Source: CALFML01 sp044222245
Lineage (GTDB): Bacteria > Myxococcota_A > Polyangia > Palsa-1104 > JAEUJZ01
Assembly (NCBI GenBank): GCA_044222245.1
Contig: JBGANQ010000017.1
Coordinates: 1 to 64,000, forward strand
DNA length: 64,000 bases
Direction of reading: 5' to 3'
Positions 52,450 through 61,336 of the stretch are shown in pieces; the first letter of the stretch is position 1, and each line of letters begins with the position of its first letter. Under the pieces are notes generated by a model. The model was not told where the DNA came from, searched no databases, and saw only the letters and a program-made list of their open reading frames with translations. The position numbers were made by a program, and so were the translations under genes.

Positions 52450-55400
52450 TCAGGGCTTGTTCTCCACGCACACCAGGGTCGTCCGTCCCGGGATCGTCAG
52501 CTTGCCGCTGCCATCGCCGCACTGCGCCGCCCGCACCACCGGATCCGCGGAGAGCTTCTGCACCGGGTGCAGGGTCAGGGTGCCTTTGAGCTCATCGCTC
52601 TGGAACACGAGGTCGGCCTTGTTGGCGTTGACCAGCACCACGATCCGCCGACGGTCGGGATCCAGGTCGGCCTCGCCGGCGAGCTTGTTCGAGATGCTCA
52701 TCGCAATAAGCCCCGGCTGCTGCTTGTCACCCACGTTGAAGAACTTCACGCGCTTGCTGATGTCGTCCGCGCTGCGCAGCCGGAACAGCGGCGAGCTGCG
52801 CCGGATCTGCAGCAGCTCGCGGAAGTGCATGGCGCTGCTCAGGATGTGGTCTCGGGTCGGCGTCAGCTCGGGCGCCGCCAGGCGCGGCTGCCACAGCGGC
52901 CACTTATCCTTGTTCTTGGCCGCCGGCGGCAGGCCGACGCCCCAGTTGTTGGTCGCATAGGAGAGATCCAGCCGGTTGAACCAGTCGCCCGACTTGTAGC
53001 TGTCGCCGTCGCCCGACTTGGATCGCAGCAGGTCCTCGCCGGCCAGGAAGAAGGGCACCCCCTGCCCCAGCGCCACCAGGCTCAGCGCCAGGTTCTGCAT
53101 GCGCACCCGCTCGGCCAGCGTCGCCGACTCGGGCAGCCGCCCCGGCGTCTTGAACGGCGCCTTGGCCTGGATGTAGTCCCAGAACGTGTGGTTGTCGTGG
53201 GCCGAGAAGTAGTTGATGGTCTCTTGCGGATCGGCGGTATAGCCCGCGCCTGGCGCGCCGCGATACTTGACCTCGGCGCCCCTTACCGACTTGCCGTCTG
53301 CGCCGACAAAGACATAGTCGCGCAGGTTGCCGGCCAGCCCAAGGAGGATGTCGTCGCCGAGCTCGGCCAGCTTGCGAAGGCGCCCGGCGGGGTCGGTCGG
53401 GGTCTCCTCGTTGGCCGGACTCTGGTTGTAGTCATCCGCCAGCCCCGTGGCAAAGCCTTGATCGGCGAGCCCCGAGAACGGCCCGCCGCCGCGAATCGAG
53501 TCGCGAATGCGGTCATTGAACGAGCCGATTCCCGACCCATAAGTATGTCCCTGATGGAACGCCTGCTCGGGCAGGATGTCCAGCAGCGAGCCAAACTGCC
53601 AGGCCTCGCCGTACAGGTAGATCTTCTTGCCGTCCACGCCGTCCTGGGCCGGCGTCAGCGCCGCCAGCGCGTCGCGCACATGCTGCAGGTTGGCGGTCGT
53701 GTGGTGCCCCATGAAGTCAAAGCGGAAGCCATCGACCTTGTACTGCTTGGCCCACAGCCGCAGCGAGTCGATCATCAGCTTCTCCATCATCGCGTGCTCG
53801 CTGGCGGTGTCGGCGCAGCAGGAGCTGTTCTGGATCCCTCCCGCCGAGTCCAGGCGATAATAGTAGTCCGGCACGACCCGATCGAGCACCGAGGTCGGAT
53901 CGTCCTGGCCGGCGCTGTGGGTGTGGTTGTACACCACGTCCATCACCACCCGCAGGCCGATCTGGGCCAGGCTCTGGACCATCTTGCGCACTTCCAGGAT
54001 TCGCGCGCTGCCGTTTGCATCCATCGCGTAGCTGCCCTCGGGCGCGCTGTAGTGGAATGGGTCATACCCCCAGTCAAACCCGTCCTTGCCCATCACCCGC
54101 GCCAGCGCCGCCTGCTGCTCCTCCGAGTCGCGGGCCGCCCCGGCGGGTATCTGCGGCACCGCCTGCTGGCTGCGATCTTCCTCCACCGTCGTGAAGTCGG
54201 CCAGCGGCATCAGGTGCAGGTGACTCAGCCCCGCCTGCGCGAGCTTCGACAGGTGCACCATGCCATCGGCGGCCAGGTCGGTAAACGCCAGGTAGGTGCC
54301 GCGATGGGCGGCGGGCACCGTCGCGTCGTTGATGCTGAAGTCGCGCACATGCAGCTCGTAAAGGACGATGTCCTCGAAGGCCTGCAGCTCGGGCTTGTTC
54401 AGGCCGTCCCAGCCGGCCGGCTTGAGAGCGGGGTCGTTCAAGTCGACCAGCTGGCTGCGCGTGCTGTTGATGGCCAGGCTGGTCGAGTACGGGTCGGTCA
54501 CGAGGTTTTTCACAAACGCTCCCTTGCTGCGCGCGAACACCTCGACCTCGTACAGATAGAACTTGTTCTTCCAGGTCGGCGCCCCCTTGACCGACCACAC
54601 CCCTTTGTCGCCGCGGCTCAGGTCTACCGTCTGCGCCGGCACCGCCACCGTGGCCGCATCGTAGATAAGGAGCTTCACCGCCCGCGCCGTCGGCGCCCAC
54701 AGCTTCACTGTCGGCACCCCGGAGCCGTCGAAGGTCACGCCCAGATCGTCGCCGCTATAGGCGGCCAGCTCGTCGATGACGCCGAAGGTCTGCAGCGACG
54801 TCGCCGCCCGCACGCTGCCATCGGCGGACTTGACCACCAGCACCAGCTGCTCGCGCAAGAGCTCTGGCAGCTGCCCCGCAAGGTCCGGCAGCGCGAGCTT
54901 CACATACTTGCCCAGGTAGGGAAACGCCGCGGCCAGCTTGGCATCGCCGGCCAGCGGTCCGGCGTAGCCGAGCGCGATAGGCTGGCCGCCCTGGATCGCC
55001 CCGTCCTGGGCGACAATCGCGCCCTCCGGATCGTGATACAGGAAGTAGGAAAACTCCGCCGCCTCGCCCATGGTCTTCCAGGCGATCGCCCGCGAGGAAA
55101 GAAAGTAGGCGTGCGCCTTGGCCAGGGTGATTCCCTCTTTGAACTCCATCTCTTTTAGCAGCGACACCGTCACGGTCGGGTTTTCCGGATCGCGGGCGTT
55201 GAGCTTGAAGCAGTAAAGCCCGTCGCGCTGCAGCTTCAGCGACACATTGGCGCCGCCGCTGTGCAGCGTCGTCGGCACCCCGAGGACCGCCAGGTTGGCG
55301 TCCTTGCCGCCGAAGTTGAGCGCCGAAGACCAGTCCTTGTCGGCGATCTTGAACTCGTCCATGTCCTTTGGCAGGAGCACGCCGAGCGTCAAGACCTTGT

Positions 55401-55644
55401 TCCCAGTCGCGCCAAAGGCGAACCTGGGGTCGGCGGCCCAGCTGTTCATCGTCCCGCGCAGGTACAGCTGCCGGGCGTAGGGCGAGCTGGGGTTTTCCGT
55501 CGGCTCATCCGCGGTGCACAGGGCCGACGGCGGGACGTCCATCGGGGGCCCCTGCGGGTCCGGGCTGGGCGCGCAGGCCGACAGACAGCTCGCAGCCAGC
55601 AGCAGGGCGCAGGAGATTGGCGGGACAAGCCTGGGGCATGACAT
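52450..55644 (-). CDS. pulA: Pullulanase-type GH13 alpha-glucan debranching enzyme, lipoprotein
   Basis: 1064 residues. A lipoprotein signal (CLSAC) is followed by N-terminal beta-sandwich modules, then a GH13 barrel. Conserved regions: DVVYNHTH (I), GFRFDFMGH with the nucleophile Asp643 (II), YLYGEAW with the acid Glu680 (III) and SAHDNHTFWD with Asp817 (IV). FDWGYDPFHY matches the YNWGYDP signature of type I pullulanases. It cleaves alpha-1,6 bonds in pullulan, amylopectin or glycogen at the cell surface. ATG 55644 has GAGG upstream. Confidence 0.93.
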   Translation of the reverse strand: MSCPRLVPPISCALLLAASCLSACAPSPDPQGPPMDVPPSALCTADEPTENPSSPYARQLYLRGTMNSWAADPRFAFGATGNKVLTLGVLLPKDMDEFKIADKDWSSALNFGGKDANLAVLGVPTTLHSGGANVSLKLQRDGLYCFKLNARDPENPTVTVSLLKEMEFKEGITLAKAHAYFLSSRAIAWKTMGEAAEFSYFLYHDPEGAIVAQDGAIQGGQPIALGYAGPLAGDAKLAAAFPYLGKYVKLALPDLAGQLPELLREQLVLVVKSADGSVRAATSLQTFGVIDELAAYSGDDLGVTFDGSGVPTVKLWAPTARAVKLLIYDAATVAVPAQTVDLSRGDKGVWSVKGAPTWKNKFYLYEVEVFARSKGAFVKNLVTDPYSTSLAINSTRSQLVDLNDPALKPAGWDGLNKPELQAFEDIVLYELHVRDFSINDATVPAAHRGTYLAFTDLAADGMVHLSKLAQAGLSHLHLMPLADFTTVEEDRSQQAVPQIPAGAARDSEEQQAALARVMGKDGFDWGYDPFHYSAPEGSYAMDANGSARILEVRKMVQSLAQIGLRVVMDVVYNHTHSAGQDDPTSVLDRVVPDYYYRLDSAGGIQNSSCCADTASEHAMMEKLMIDSLRLWAKQYKVDGFRFDFMGHHTTANLQHVRDALAALTPAQDGVDGKKIYLYGEAWQFGSLLDILPEQAFHQGHTYGSGIGSFNDRIRDSIRGGGPFSGLADQGFATGLADDYNQSPANEETPTDPAGRLRKLAELGDDILLGLAGNLRDYVFVGADGKSVRGAEVKYRGAPGAGYTADPQETINYFSAHDNHTFWDYIQAKAPFKTPGRLPESATLAERVRMQNLALSLVALGQGVPFFLAGEDLLRSKSGDGDSYKSGDWFNRLDLSYATNNWGVGLPPAAKNKDKWPLWQPRLAAPELTPTRDHILSSAMHFRELLQIRRSSPLFRLRSADDISKRVKFFNVGDKQQPGLIAMSISNKLAGEADLDPDRRRIVVLVNANKADLVFQSDELKGTLTLHPVQKLSADPVVRAAQCGDGSGKLTIPGRTTLVCVENKP

Positions 55645-55789
55645 GGGAACCTCGGCGGGGACGATGGGAGGTTTTCTGGACGCGATGGCGCCTTATAACA
55701 CGGCCGCGAGCGCCGCGGACGGGCCGCCGGCCGCGCGACCCGGCAAGCCGCCGAGGTTCCGCAGCGAGGTCACAGCGTCCCGAGGACCT

Positions 55790-55900
55790 GACAGCGCGGC
55801 GGAACGACATCGCCGACGGCTGTGTGGGCAGCGCCCTCATCGGCAAGAACGGACAAGCCGTCTCCACAGCTGCCGGCGCCATTCCGCAGCAAGACCGTCG
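55790..55900 (+). repeat. Dispersed repeat, diverged copy
   Basis: GCGCCCTCATCGGCAAGAAC (about 55831-55850) matches the family core. After it GCCATTCCGCAGCAAGAC recalls the GGCGTTCCGCAGT block of the short form at similar distance. It sits in the 318-bp gap between divergent genes, where no other gene is evident. Confidence 0.6.
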
Positions 55901-55962
55901 CGTGCCGAGGGAAGCTGGCGTATACTGCGGACGCTTCCCAACCCAGCTAGCGTGGAGTCACC

Positions 55963-56682
55963 ATGAGCAAGCAGCGCGCAGTACAGACCATCGGTTTGAT
56001 TGGCAGCGGCAACATCGGCAGCACGGTCGCCAGGCTGGCCGTCGCGGCAGGCTATGACGTAGTGCTCAGCAACTCGCGCGGACCGGAGACGCTTGCCGCC
56101 CTGGTGAGCGAGCTCGGGCCGCGGGCGCGCGCGGCGACGCCGGCCGAGGCAGCGGCGGCCGGCGAGCTGGTCGTGGTCACGGTTCCCCTGCGCGCCTACC
56201 GCAGCGTGCCGGTCGAGCCGCTCGCCGGCAAGGTGGTCATCGACACCAACAACTACTACCCCGAGCGCGACGGCCGCATCGCCGAGCTTGACAGCGGCGC
56301 CGCGACGGTGAGCGGCCTGCTGCAGCAGCACCTGGGCAGCGCCCGGGTCGTCAAGGCGTTCAACAACATCTACTTCAAGCACCTGGCGTCGCTCGGACGA
56401 CCCGCGGGAGCCGCCGACCGCAGCGCCCTGGCGATCGCCGGCGACGATGCCGCGGCCAAGGCCGTGGTGACTGCATTCCTCGACGCCATCGGCTATGACA
56501 CCGTGGACGCCGGCGGCCTGGCCGAGAGCTGGCGCTTCGAGCGCGACATGCCCGCCTACGGCCTGATTTATTTCAGCAAGATGCCGGCCCCCGGCGAGCC
56601 GTGGCCCGACGGCGCGCCCACCGCGGCGAGCAAGGTGCAGGCGGCCCTGGCCGCGGGCCAGCGCCCGGCCGCCGCCACCTGA
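55963..56682 (+). CDS. NADPH-dependent F420 reductase-like (Npd family) oxidoreductase
   Basis: 239 residues. A Rossmann fold with TIGLIGSGNIGSTVARLA, then VVLSNSRGPETL (NADP-type loop with Ser/Arg) and VVIDTNNYY, as in the NADP oxidoreductase coenzyme F420-dependent family. Relatives act on F420 or related cofactors; others bind only NADP. Nothing here proves F420 use. It has no signal peptide. GGAG precedes ATG 55963. The gene is solitary and divergent from pullulanase. Confidence 0.85.
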   Translation: MSKQRAVQTIGLIGSGNIGSTVARLAVAAGYDVVLSNSRGPETLAALVSELGPRARAATPAEAAAAGELVVVTVPLRAYRSVPVEPLAGKVVIDTNNYYPERDGRIAELDSGAATVSGLLQQHLGSARVVKAFNNIYFKHLASLGRPAGAADRSALAIAGDDAAAKAVVTAFLDAIGYDTVDAGGLAESWRFERDMPAYGLIYFSKMPAPGEPWPDGAPTAASKVQAALAAGQRPAAAT

Positions 56683-56750
56683 TCCATTCCTCTGCGCGAC
56701 CCCGGAAGGACTGACGGCGCCAGGCAGGCGCCGCGCCCGAACGCAGTTCC

Positions 56751-57446
56751 CTAGTACGGAGTAATGGTCAAGGTCCCGACCGCGGCGCCGGCGGACAGTC
56801 CGGCGGCGGCGCCGACCATGTATAGCTCGTGATACATCGGGTCGCCCGAGCCCACCCCTTTTTTCACCAGCTTGGTGATGTTGACGCTCTCCTCGCCAGC
56901 GGTGGCACCACGGTTGTCGCCGCGGTAGTCACCGCCGAAGGCATCGCGCACGCGCAGACCGAGGATGAGCCCGAAGCCCCACTCCGAGCCGCCGCCGACC
57001 TGCGCCCCGAAAGTGACGCTCTTGAGGAGCAATGTCACGTCACGTCCGTCGCCGAGCAGCGCCGCCAGCCCCTTGCCCTTTTTGACCTTGACCAGGAACC
57101 CTCCCTCGCCCAGCTGATAGGCGAACACGCCGTTGATGGTCGCCCCGCCGGCAAACGCCGCGACCTTGCCGCTCTGGAAGGCGGCGCGCAGGCGACCCAG
57201 GCTCACCTCCTCGCGCTCGGCCGGCATGCCGAGCGCAGCCGCCAGGCGGCGCGCGGTGGCCTCCAGCTCCTCATACGAGCGGGCCGGGGTAGCACCGACC
57301 GCCGGCGGGGGCGCTGCGGCGCCGCCCGGAGGGCTCGGGTTGGCGGCACGCTGGGCCCAGGCGATCGTCGGTGAAGTGGTCACCGCGGCGGCCACCAGGG
57401 TTAAAGGCATGACGAGCTTTGCGATGCGAGAGGGCTGTTTCATCAT
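56751..57446 (-). CDS. Exported protein, possibly SYLF/DUF1134-like
   Basis: 231 residues. A signal peptide (LVAAAVTTSPTIAWA) is followed by a Pro/Ala linker and a compact Gly-rich domain with FLVKVKKGKGLAALLGDG, VTLLLKSVTFGAQVGGGSEW and GFGLILGLRVRD. The pattern recalls SYLF or DUF1134 proteins, but the match is not strong. The start is ATG 57446 or 57443. It is divergent from the cysteine-peptidase-like gene at 57485, with only 38 bp between starts. Confidence 0.6.
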   Translation of the reverse strand: MMKQPSRIAKLVMPLTLVAAAVTTSPTIAWAQRAANPSPPGGAAAPPPAVGATPARSYEELEATARRLAAALGMPAEREEVSLGRLRAAFQSGKVAAFAGGATINGVFAYQLGEGGFLVKVKKGKGLAALLGDGRDVTLLLKSVTFGAQVGGGSEWGFGLILGLRVRDAFGGDYRGDNRGATAGEESVNITKLVKKGVGSGDPMYHELYMVGAAAGLSAGAAVGTLTITPY

Positions 57447-57484
57447 ACACGGACTATACTCATAGGGTCGGCCCGCCGGCAAAC

Positions 57485-58459
57485 ATGCGCCCCCCCAACT
57501 CCGCCAGCTCCCTCCAGCTCGACCTTCCCGCGCGCCAGCAGTGGGAGGGCAACCATGGCTACTGCGGCGAGGTCTCACTCATCTGCGCGGGGCTTTACTA
57601 CGGACAGTACGTCTCGCAGTATGACGCGCGCGCCATCGCCTGCGCGGGCCTGGATCAGACCCTGGAGGCCAGTCAGCTGCTGCTCGGTGTAAACGACGCC
57701 GACGCGGCCGCGCGGATGCGGCTTGACCATCGCCCCTGGGACGCATCGAGCGGCGGGAGCGCAAAGGACTTCCTGGCCTGGATCCAGCAGCAGCTCGGCC
57801 GCCGGCATCCGGTCGCCATCGGCGTGTTTATGAACCAGCGACTCTTCTATGGCGCCACCGAGCCGCTGGCCGGGGACTCCGAATACGATCACATCGTCCC
57901 GGTGGTCGGCATCGGCACCACGGCGCCGCAGGCGACCGCCTATCCTCCCCCGGAAGACACGCTGATCTTCAGCGATAACGGACTGTGGGCTCCGGACGGC
58001 GCGCCGCCGCCCTATCTGTTTGAGTACCGCTTCACGACCTTGCCGGCGAGCCGGAGCGCCGCCAACGCGCGCTCCGCGGTCTACTCCCTCAACGAGTCGC
58101 TCAACTATGGGCTGGCCATCACCGGCGTGGCCGACGCGGACGGCGATACCCTGCCAGTGCGGGTGCGCACCGACCTGCAGGCCGAGCCGCCGATCGCCGA
58201 TGGCTCGGCGCAGCGGCCGCCGGCAGTGCCGCTGCAGCTGACCGTGACGGTCTCGGGTCTGCAGCCGGGGGTTGACTACCGCCTATACCGCTACGACCGT
58301 CTCGCCGCCGTGCCCGACCGCCGCTTCAACGCCGCCGCCAGCAGCGCCGCGCGCACCTGGGACCTACGCCTCAGCACCGGGACGAGCTATGTCGTGCGCG
58401 AGACCCTCCGCTCCGACGAGATCGCCGTATATCGCGCCGTGCGCGCCGCCGCGCCCTAA
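57485..58459 (+). CDS. C39-like cysteine peptidase-fold protein
   Basis: 324 residues without signal peptide. The N-terminal domain shows the papain-type nucleophile segment QWEGNHGYCGEVSLICAGLY, a His in YDHIVPVVGIG and an Asp/Asn in LIFSDNGLW, as in C39-like proteins found in fungi and bacteria. A C-terminal beta-rich domain (LQLTVTVSGLQPGVDYRLYR) looks fibronectin-like. No activity is proven. It shares its short promoter region with the exported gene on the other strand. Confidence 0.75.
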   Translation: MRPPNSASSLQLDLPARQQWEGNHGYCGEVSLICAGLYYGQYVSQYDARAIACAGLDQTLEASQLLLGVNDADAAARMRLDHRPWDASSGGSAKDFLAWIQQQLGRRHPVAIGVFMNQRLFYGATEPLAGDSEYDHIVPVVGIGTTAPQATAYPPPEDTLIFSDNGLWAPDGAPPPYLFEYRFTTLPASRSAANARSAVYSLNESLNYGLAITGVADADGDTLPVRVRTDLQAEPPIADGSAQRPPAVPLQLTVTVSGLQPGVDYRLYRYDRLAAVPDRRFNAAASSAARTWDLRLSTGTSYVVRETLRSDEIAVYRAVRAAAP

Positions 58460-58567
58460 GGTCGTGAACCGCCAGCGCTGTTTAGGGCGCGCCGCGACTG
58501 GCCAAGCCGCGCTGGCGCAGCTAGACTGTCTCCCCGCAGCAAAGCACCCTCGCAAACTGGAGCTCAC

Positions 58568-59284
58568 ATGAAAGTCATCGGGGCTGGATTTGGCCGCACC
58601 GGAACAACCTCGCTCAAGGTGGCGCTCGCCGACCTGGGCCTTGGGCCTTGCTATCACATGAAAGAGCTTATCGCCAACCCGCAGCACGCCCACTTCTGGA
58701 CGGCGGCGCTCGATGGCGCACAGGTCGACTGGAAGGCGTTCTTCGCTGACTACCAGTCGACCGTCGACTGGCCCGGGTGTCACTTCTACCGTCAGCTCAT
58801 GGCCGAGTACCCCGATGCCAAGGTCCTGCTGAGCGTGCGCGACCCCGAGGCCTGGTATGAGAGCTGTCGCAACACGATCTTCAAGATCACCCAGGTCTTT
58901 CCGGTCGCCCTGGCTCGCAAGCTGATGCCCTGGCTGCCCTTCGCGGCGCCCGGCCGCATCGCCAGCCGAATGATCTGGCAGCAGACCTTCGACAACCGGT
59001 TTGCCGACAAGGCCTATGCGCTGGAGGTCTTCCACCGTCACATCGAAGAGGTCAAGCAGTACGTAAAGCCCGAGCGGCTGCTCGTGTTCGACGTCAAGGA
59101 AGGCTGGGAGCCGCTGTGCCGCTTCCTCGAGGTCCCGGTGCCCAAGGACAAGCCCTTCCCGCGCCTGAACGATACGCAGGAGTTCCAGCAGAATATCAAG
59201 CGGGTGCAGATTATGAGCTCGGCCGCGCTGGGGCTTGGGGCAGTGGGCACCATCGCGCTGCTGCGCTGGCTCGGGCGTCGCTAG
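58568..59284 (+). CDS. Sulfotransferase-family protein with C-terminal membrane helix
   Basis: 238 residues. The PAPS-binding P-loop-like motif GAGFGRTGTTSLKVALADLG opens the protein, and KVLLSVRDPEAWYESC is the 3'-phosphate site, as in the sulfotransferase family (P-loop NTPase fold). It would transfer sulfate from PAPS to an unknown acceptor. A hydrophobic C-terminal helix (ALGLGAVGTIALLRWLG) anchors it. GGAG lies about 7 bp before ATG 58568. Confidence 0.88.
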   Translation: MKVIGAGFGRTGTTSLKVALADLGLGPCYHMKELIANPQHAHFWTAALDGAQVDWKAFFADYQSTVDWPGCHFYRQLMAEYPDAKVLLSVRDPEAWYESCRNTIFKITQVFPVALARKLMPWLPFAAPGRIASRMIWQQTFDNRFADKAYALEVFHRHIEEVKQYVKPERLLVFDVKEGWEPLCRFLEVPVPKDKPFPRLNDTQEFQQNIKRVQIMSSAALGLGAVGTIALLRWLGRR

Positions 59285-59353
59285 CGCCGCGGCGGCGCGG
59301 CCGCAAGACCGGCGCCGTCTCGCCAGTGGCCAAAGCAGGCGTTGCTCGCGAGC

Positions 59354-60091
59354 TCACCAGCTTAGCTCACGCGGCTCCGCCTTGGCCGGGTTACTCTCGA
59401 TGCGCGCGACCTTGCCATCGGAAAAGTAGATCACTCGGTCCGCCATGCGGGCGATCGCCACGTTGTGCGTGATGATGACTGTCGTCGTCTGCAGATCACG
59501 ATTGATCGCCTGCAGCGCCTCGAGCACCAGCACTCCGGTCTGAAAGTCCAGCGCACCGGTCGGTTCGTCGCAGAGCAGGAGATCGGGACGCTTGGCAACG
59601 GCGCGGGCGATGGCCACTCGCTGCTGCTCGCCGCCCGACAGCTGCGCCGGGAAGTGATCGAGCCGCTCGGCTAGACCAACCCGCTGCAGCGCTTCTTCGG
59701 CGGTCATCGGATCTTCGGCGATATCGGTCACAAGCTGCACGTTCTCCCGCGCGGTCAGGCTCGGAATGAGGTTGTAGAACTGGAAGACAAAGCCTACATG
59801 TTCCCGGCGGTAGCGGGTTAGGGCCGCCTCGCTGGCGGCACCCAGATCATGATCGCGATACATCACGGTGCCTGCCGTCGGAGTATCCAGACCGCCAAGG
59901 ATGTTGAGCAGCGTCGACTTGCCGCTGCCTGAGGGACCGAGCAGCACGACCAGCTCGCCCTGATAGAACTCCAGGTCCACGCCGCGCAGCGCTTGCACCG
60001 ATACCTCGCCCATCTGATAGAGCTTGGTGAGGCCGCGGGCCAGCAGCACGGCGCCGGAGCTGCTGGCGACTGCGGGCTCCCCCTGGCTCAC
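59354..60091 (-). CDS. ABC transporter ATPase (LolD/MacB-type)
   Basis: 245 residues. Walker A GPSGSGKST, the Q-loop in FVFQFYNLIP, the ABC signature LSGGEQQR, Walker B LLLCDEPTGALD and the switch His in TVIITHNVAI are all present. It powers the FtsX-type permease of the same operon. Its start overlaps the adaptor stop by 4 bp (ATGA). It ends the operon permease-adaptor-ATPase. Confidence 0.95.
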   Translation of the reverse strand: MSQGEPAVASSSGAVLLARGLTKLYQMGEVSVQALRGVDLEFYQGELVVLLGPSGSGKSTLLNILGGLDTPTAGTVMYRDHDLGAASEAALTRYRREHVGFVFQFYNLIPSLTARENVQLVTDIAEDPMTAEEALQRVGLAERLDHFPAQLSGGEQQRVAIARAVAKRPDLLLCDEPTGALDFQTGVLVLEALQAINRDLQTTTVIITHNVAIARMADRVIYFSDGKVARIESNPAKAEPRELSW

Positions 60092-61335
60092 TGCGCTACC
60101 ACCTTGACGCCATCGGTGATGCGGTCGCTCGGGTGGACGATGACCCGCTGGCCGGCGGACAGCCCGCGCACCACCGCAGCCTCGCGGGCGGTGCGCTCGC
60201 CGACCTCAACCGGCGTGAGGCGAGCCACGCCGTCATCGACGCGAAACAGCGCCCAGCCCGCCCCTTGGCGAAACAGCGCGCTCGTCGGCACCTTGAGCAC
60301 CGTTCCGGCCCACACCACGATGTGCGCCTCCACCCGGTAGCCATCGCCTAGCGCCGCCCAGTGCGCTTGCGGCGACAGCAGATCGATGAGCAGATTGACC
60401 CGCTGCTCTTCGACGCCGAGCGCGCTCACCTGCGTGAACGCCGAGGGCTCGATTCGCCGCACCCGCCCCTCCAGCAGCGGCCCGCCCCAGCCGTCGAGCT
60501 CCACCTGAGCCCCAGGCCGAATGCGCGCCGCATCGCTGGTCAGGATATCGACAGCGACTTCCAGGGCCAGCGGGTCGCCGAGCTCGATGAGCTGCGCTCC
60601 GGGCTGCACCACTCCCTCGCTCTTGTGCCAGACCTTGAGGACGCGCCCGGTGATGGGCGAGGGGACATCCAGCTGGGCCGTGCCCGCACGCGCGCCCGGC
60701 AGTCGATCGACCGCCGCCCGCGCCATGGCAACCTCGAAGTCGGCGACTCGGCCAGCGAAGCGCTGGGAGGTATACTCCTGATTGGCGCGGCGCTGGTTGG
60801 TCTCTGCCTGATCTAGCTGTTGTTGAGTGCTGGCGTCGCGGGCAAAGAGCTGCCGGGCACGCTCCGCTTCCGTGTTGGAGAACTCGGCGATGCCCTTTGC
60901 GTGCTCAATCTGAGTCCGCGACTGCCGCTGCGCCGCCACGACCTGCGCCAGTCGCGCGAAGGCGGTCGCCCGAGCCCGCGCATCGAGCAGCGCGGGTGCC
61001 ACCGGGGCAATGCGGGCCAGCACCTCGCCCTGCTTGACGCTGTCGCCGGCATCGAGCTCGATGCGCGCCAGGCTGCCCGCCAGGGGGGCGGAGACTACGT
61101 AACGATCTTTTATCCGCGCCTTCCCATCTTCGTCCACAGTGACGCGCAGCGGCCCGCTCTGCGCGACTGCGACCTCGACAGGGATCCGCCGCGGCAGCCA
61201 GGCGATGACGATCCCTGCCACGACTGCGGCGGCGAGCAGGCTGTACGCCACCCGCCTGAGGACTCTGCCCACGGCGCGGCGGCGGGCCTGCTTGGATCGA
61301 GCGGGAGTACTGACGCTGGTCAGGCTCTTTTCCAC
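60088..61335 (-). CDS. HlyD-family periplasmic adaptor
   Basis: 415 residues. A membrane helix (about 27-46: LLAAAVVAGIVIAWLP) is followed by the lipoyl-like start (VSAPLAGSLARIELDAGDSV, KQGEVLARI), an alpha-helical hairpin, and beta-barrel parts (GRVLKVWHKSEGVVQPGAQL). It links the inner-membrane permease to the periplasm or outer membrane. GTG 61335 with AGGGAG 5 bp upstream is the start; it lies just after the permease stop. It overlaps the ATPase gene. Confidence 0.92.
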   Translation of the reverse strand: MEKSLTSVSTPARSKQARRRAVGRVLRRVAYSLLAAAVVAGIVIAWLPRRIPVEVAVAQSGPLRVTVDEDGKARIKDRYVVSAPLAGSLARIELDAGDSVKQGEVLARIAPVAPALLDARARATAFARLAQVVAAQRQSRTQIEHAKGIAEFSNTEAERARQLFARDASTQQQLDQAETNQRRANQEYTSQRFAGRVADFEVAMARAAVDRLPGARAGTAQLDVPSPITGRVLKVWHKSEGVVQPGAQLIELGDPLALEVAVDILTSDAARIRPGAQVELDGWGGPLLEGRVRRIEPSAFTQVSALGVEEQRVNLLIDLLSPQAHWAALGDGYRVEAHIVVWAGTVLKVPTSALFRQGAGWALFRVDDGVARLTPVEVGERTAREAAVVRGLSAGQRVIVHPSDRITDGVKVVAQ

Positions 61336-61336
61336 T

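Noticed and set aside
52432..55158. A 908-codon open frame on the plus strand
   Set aside because: Antisense to the pullulanase gene, which has all catalytic motifs.
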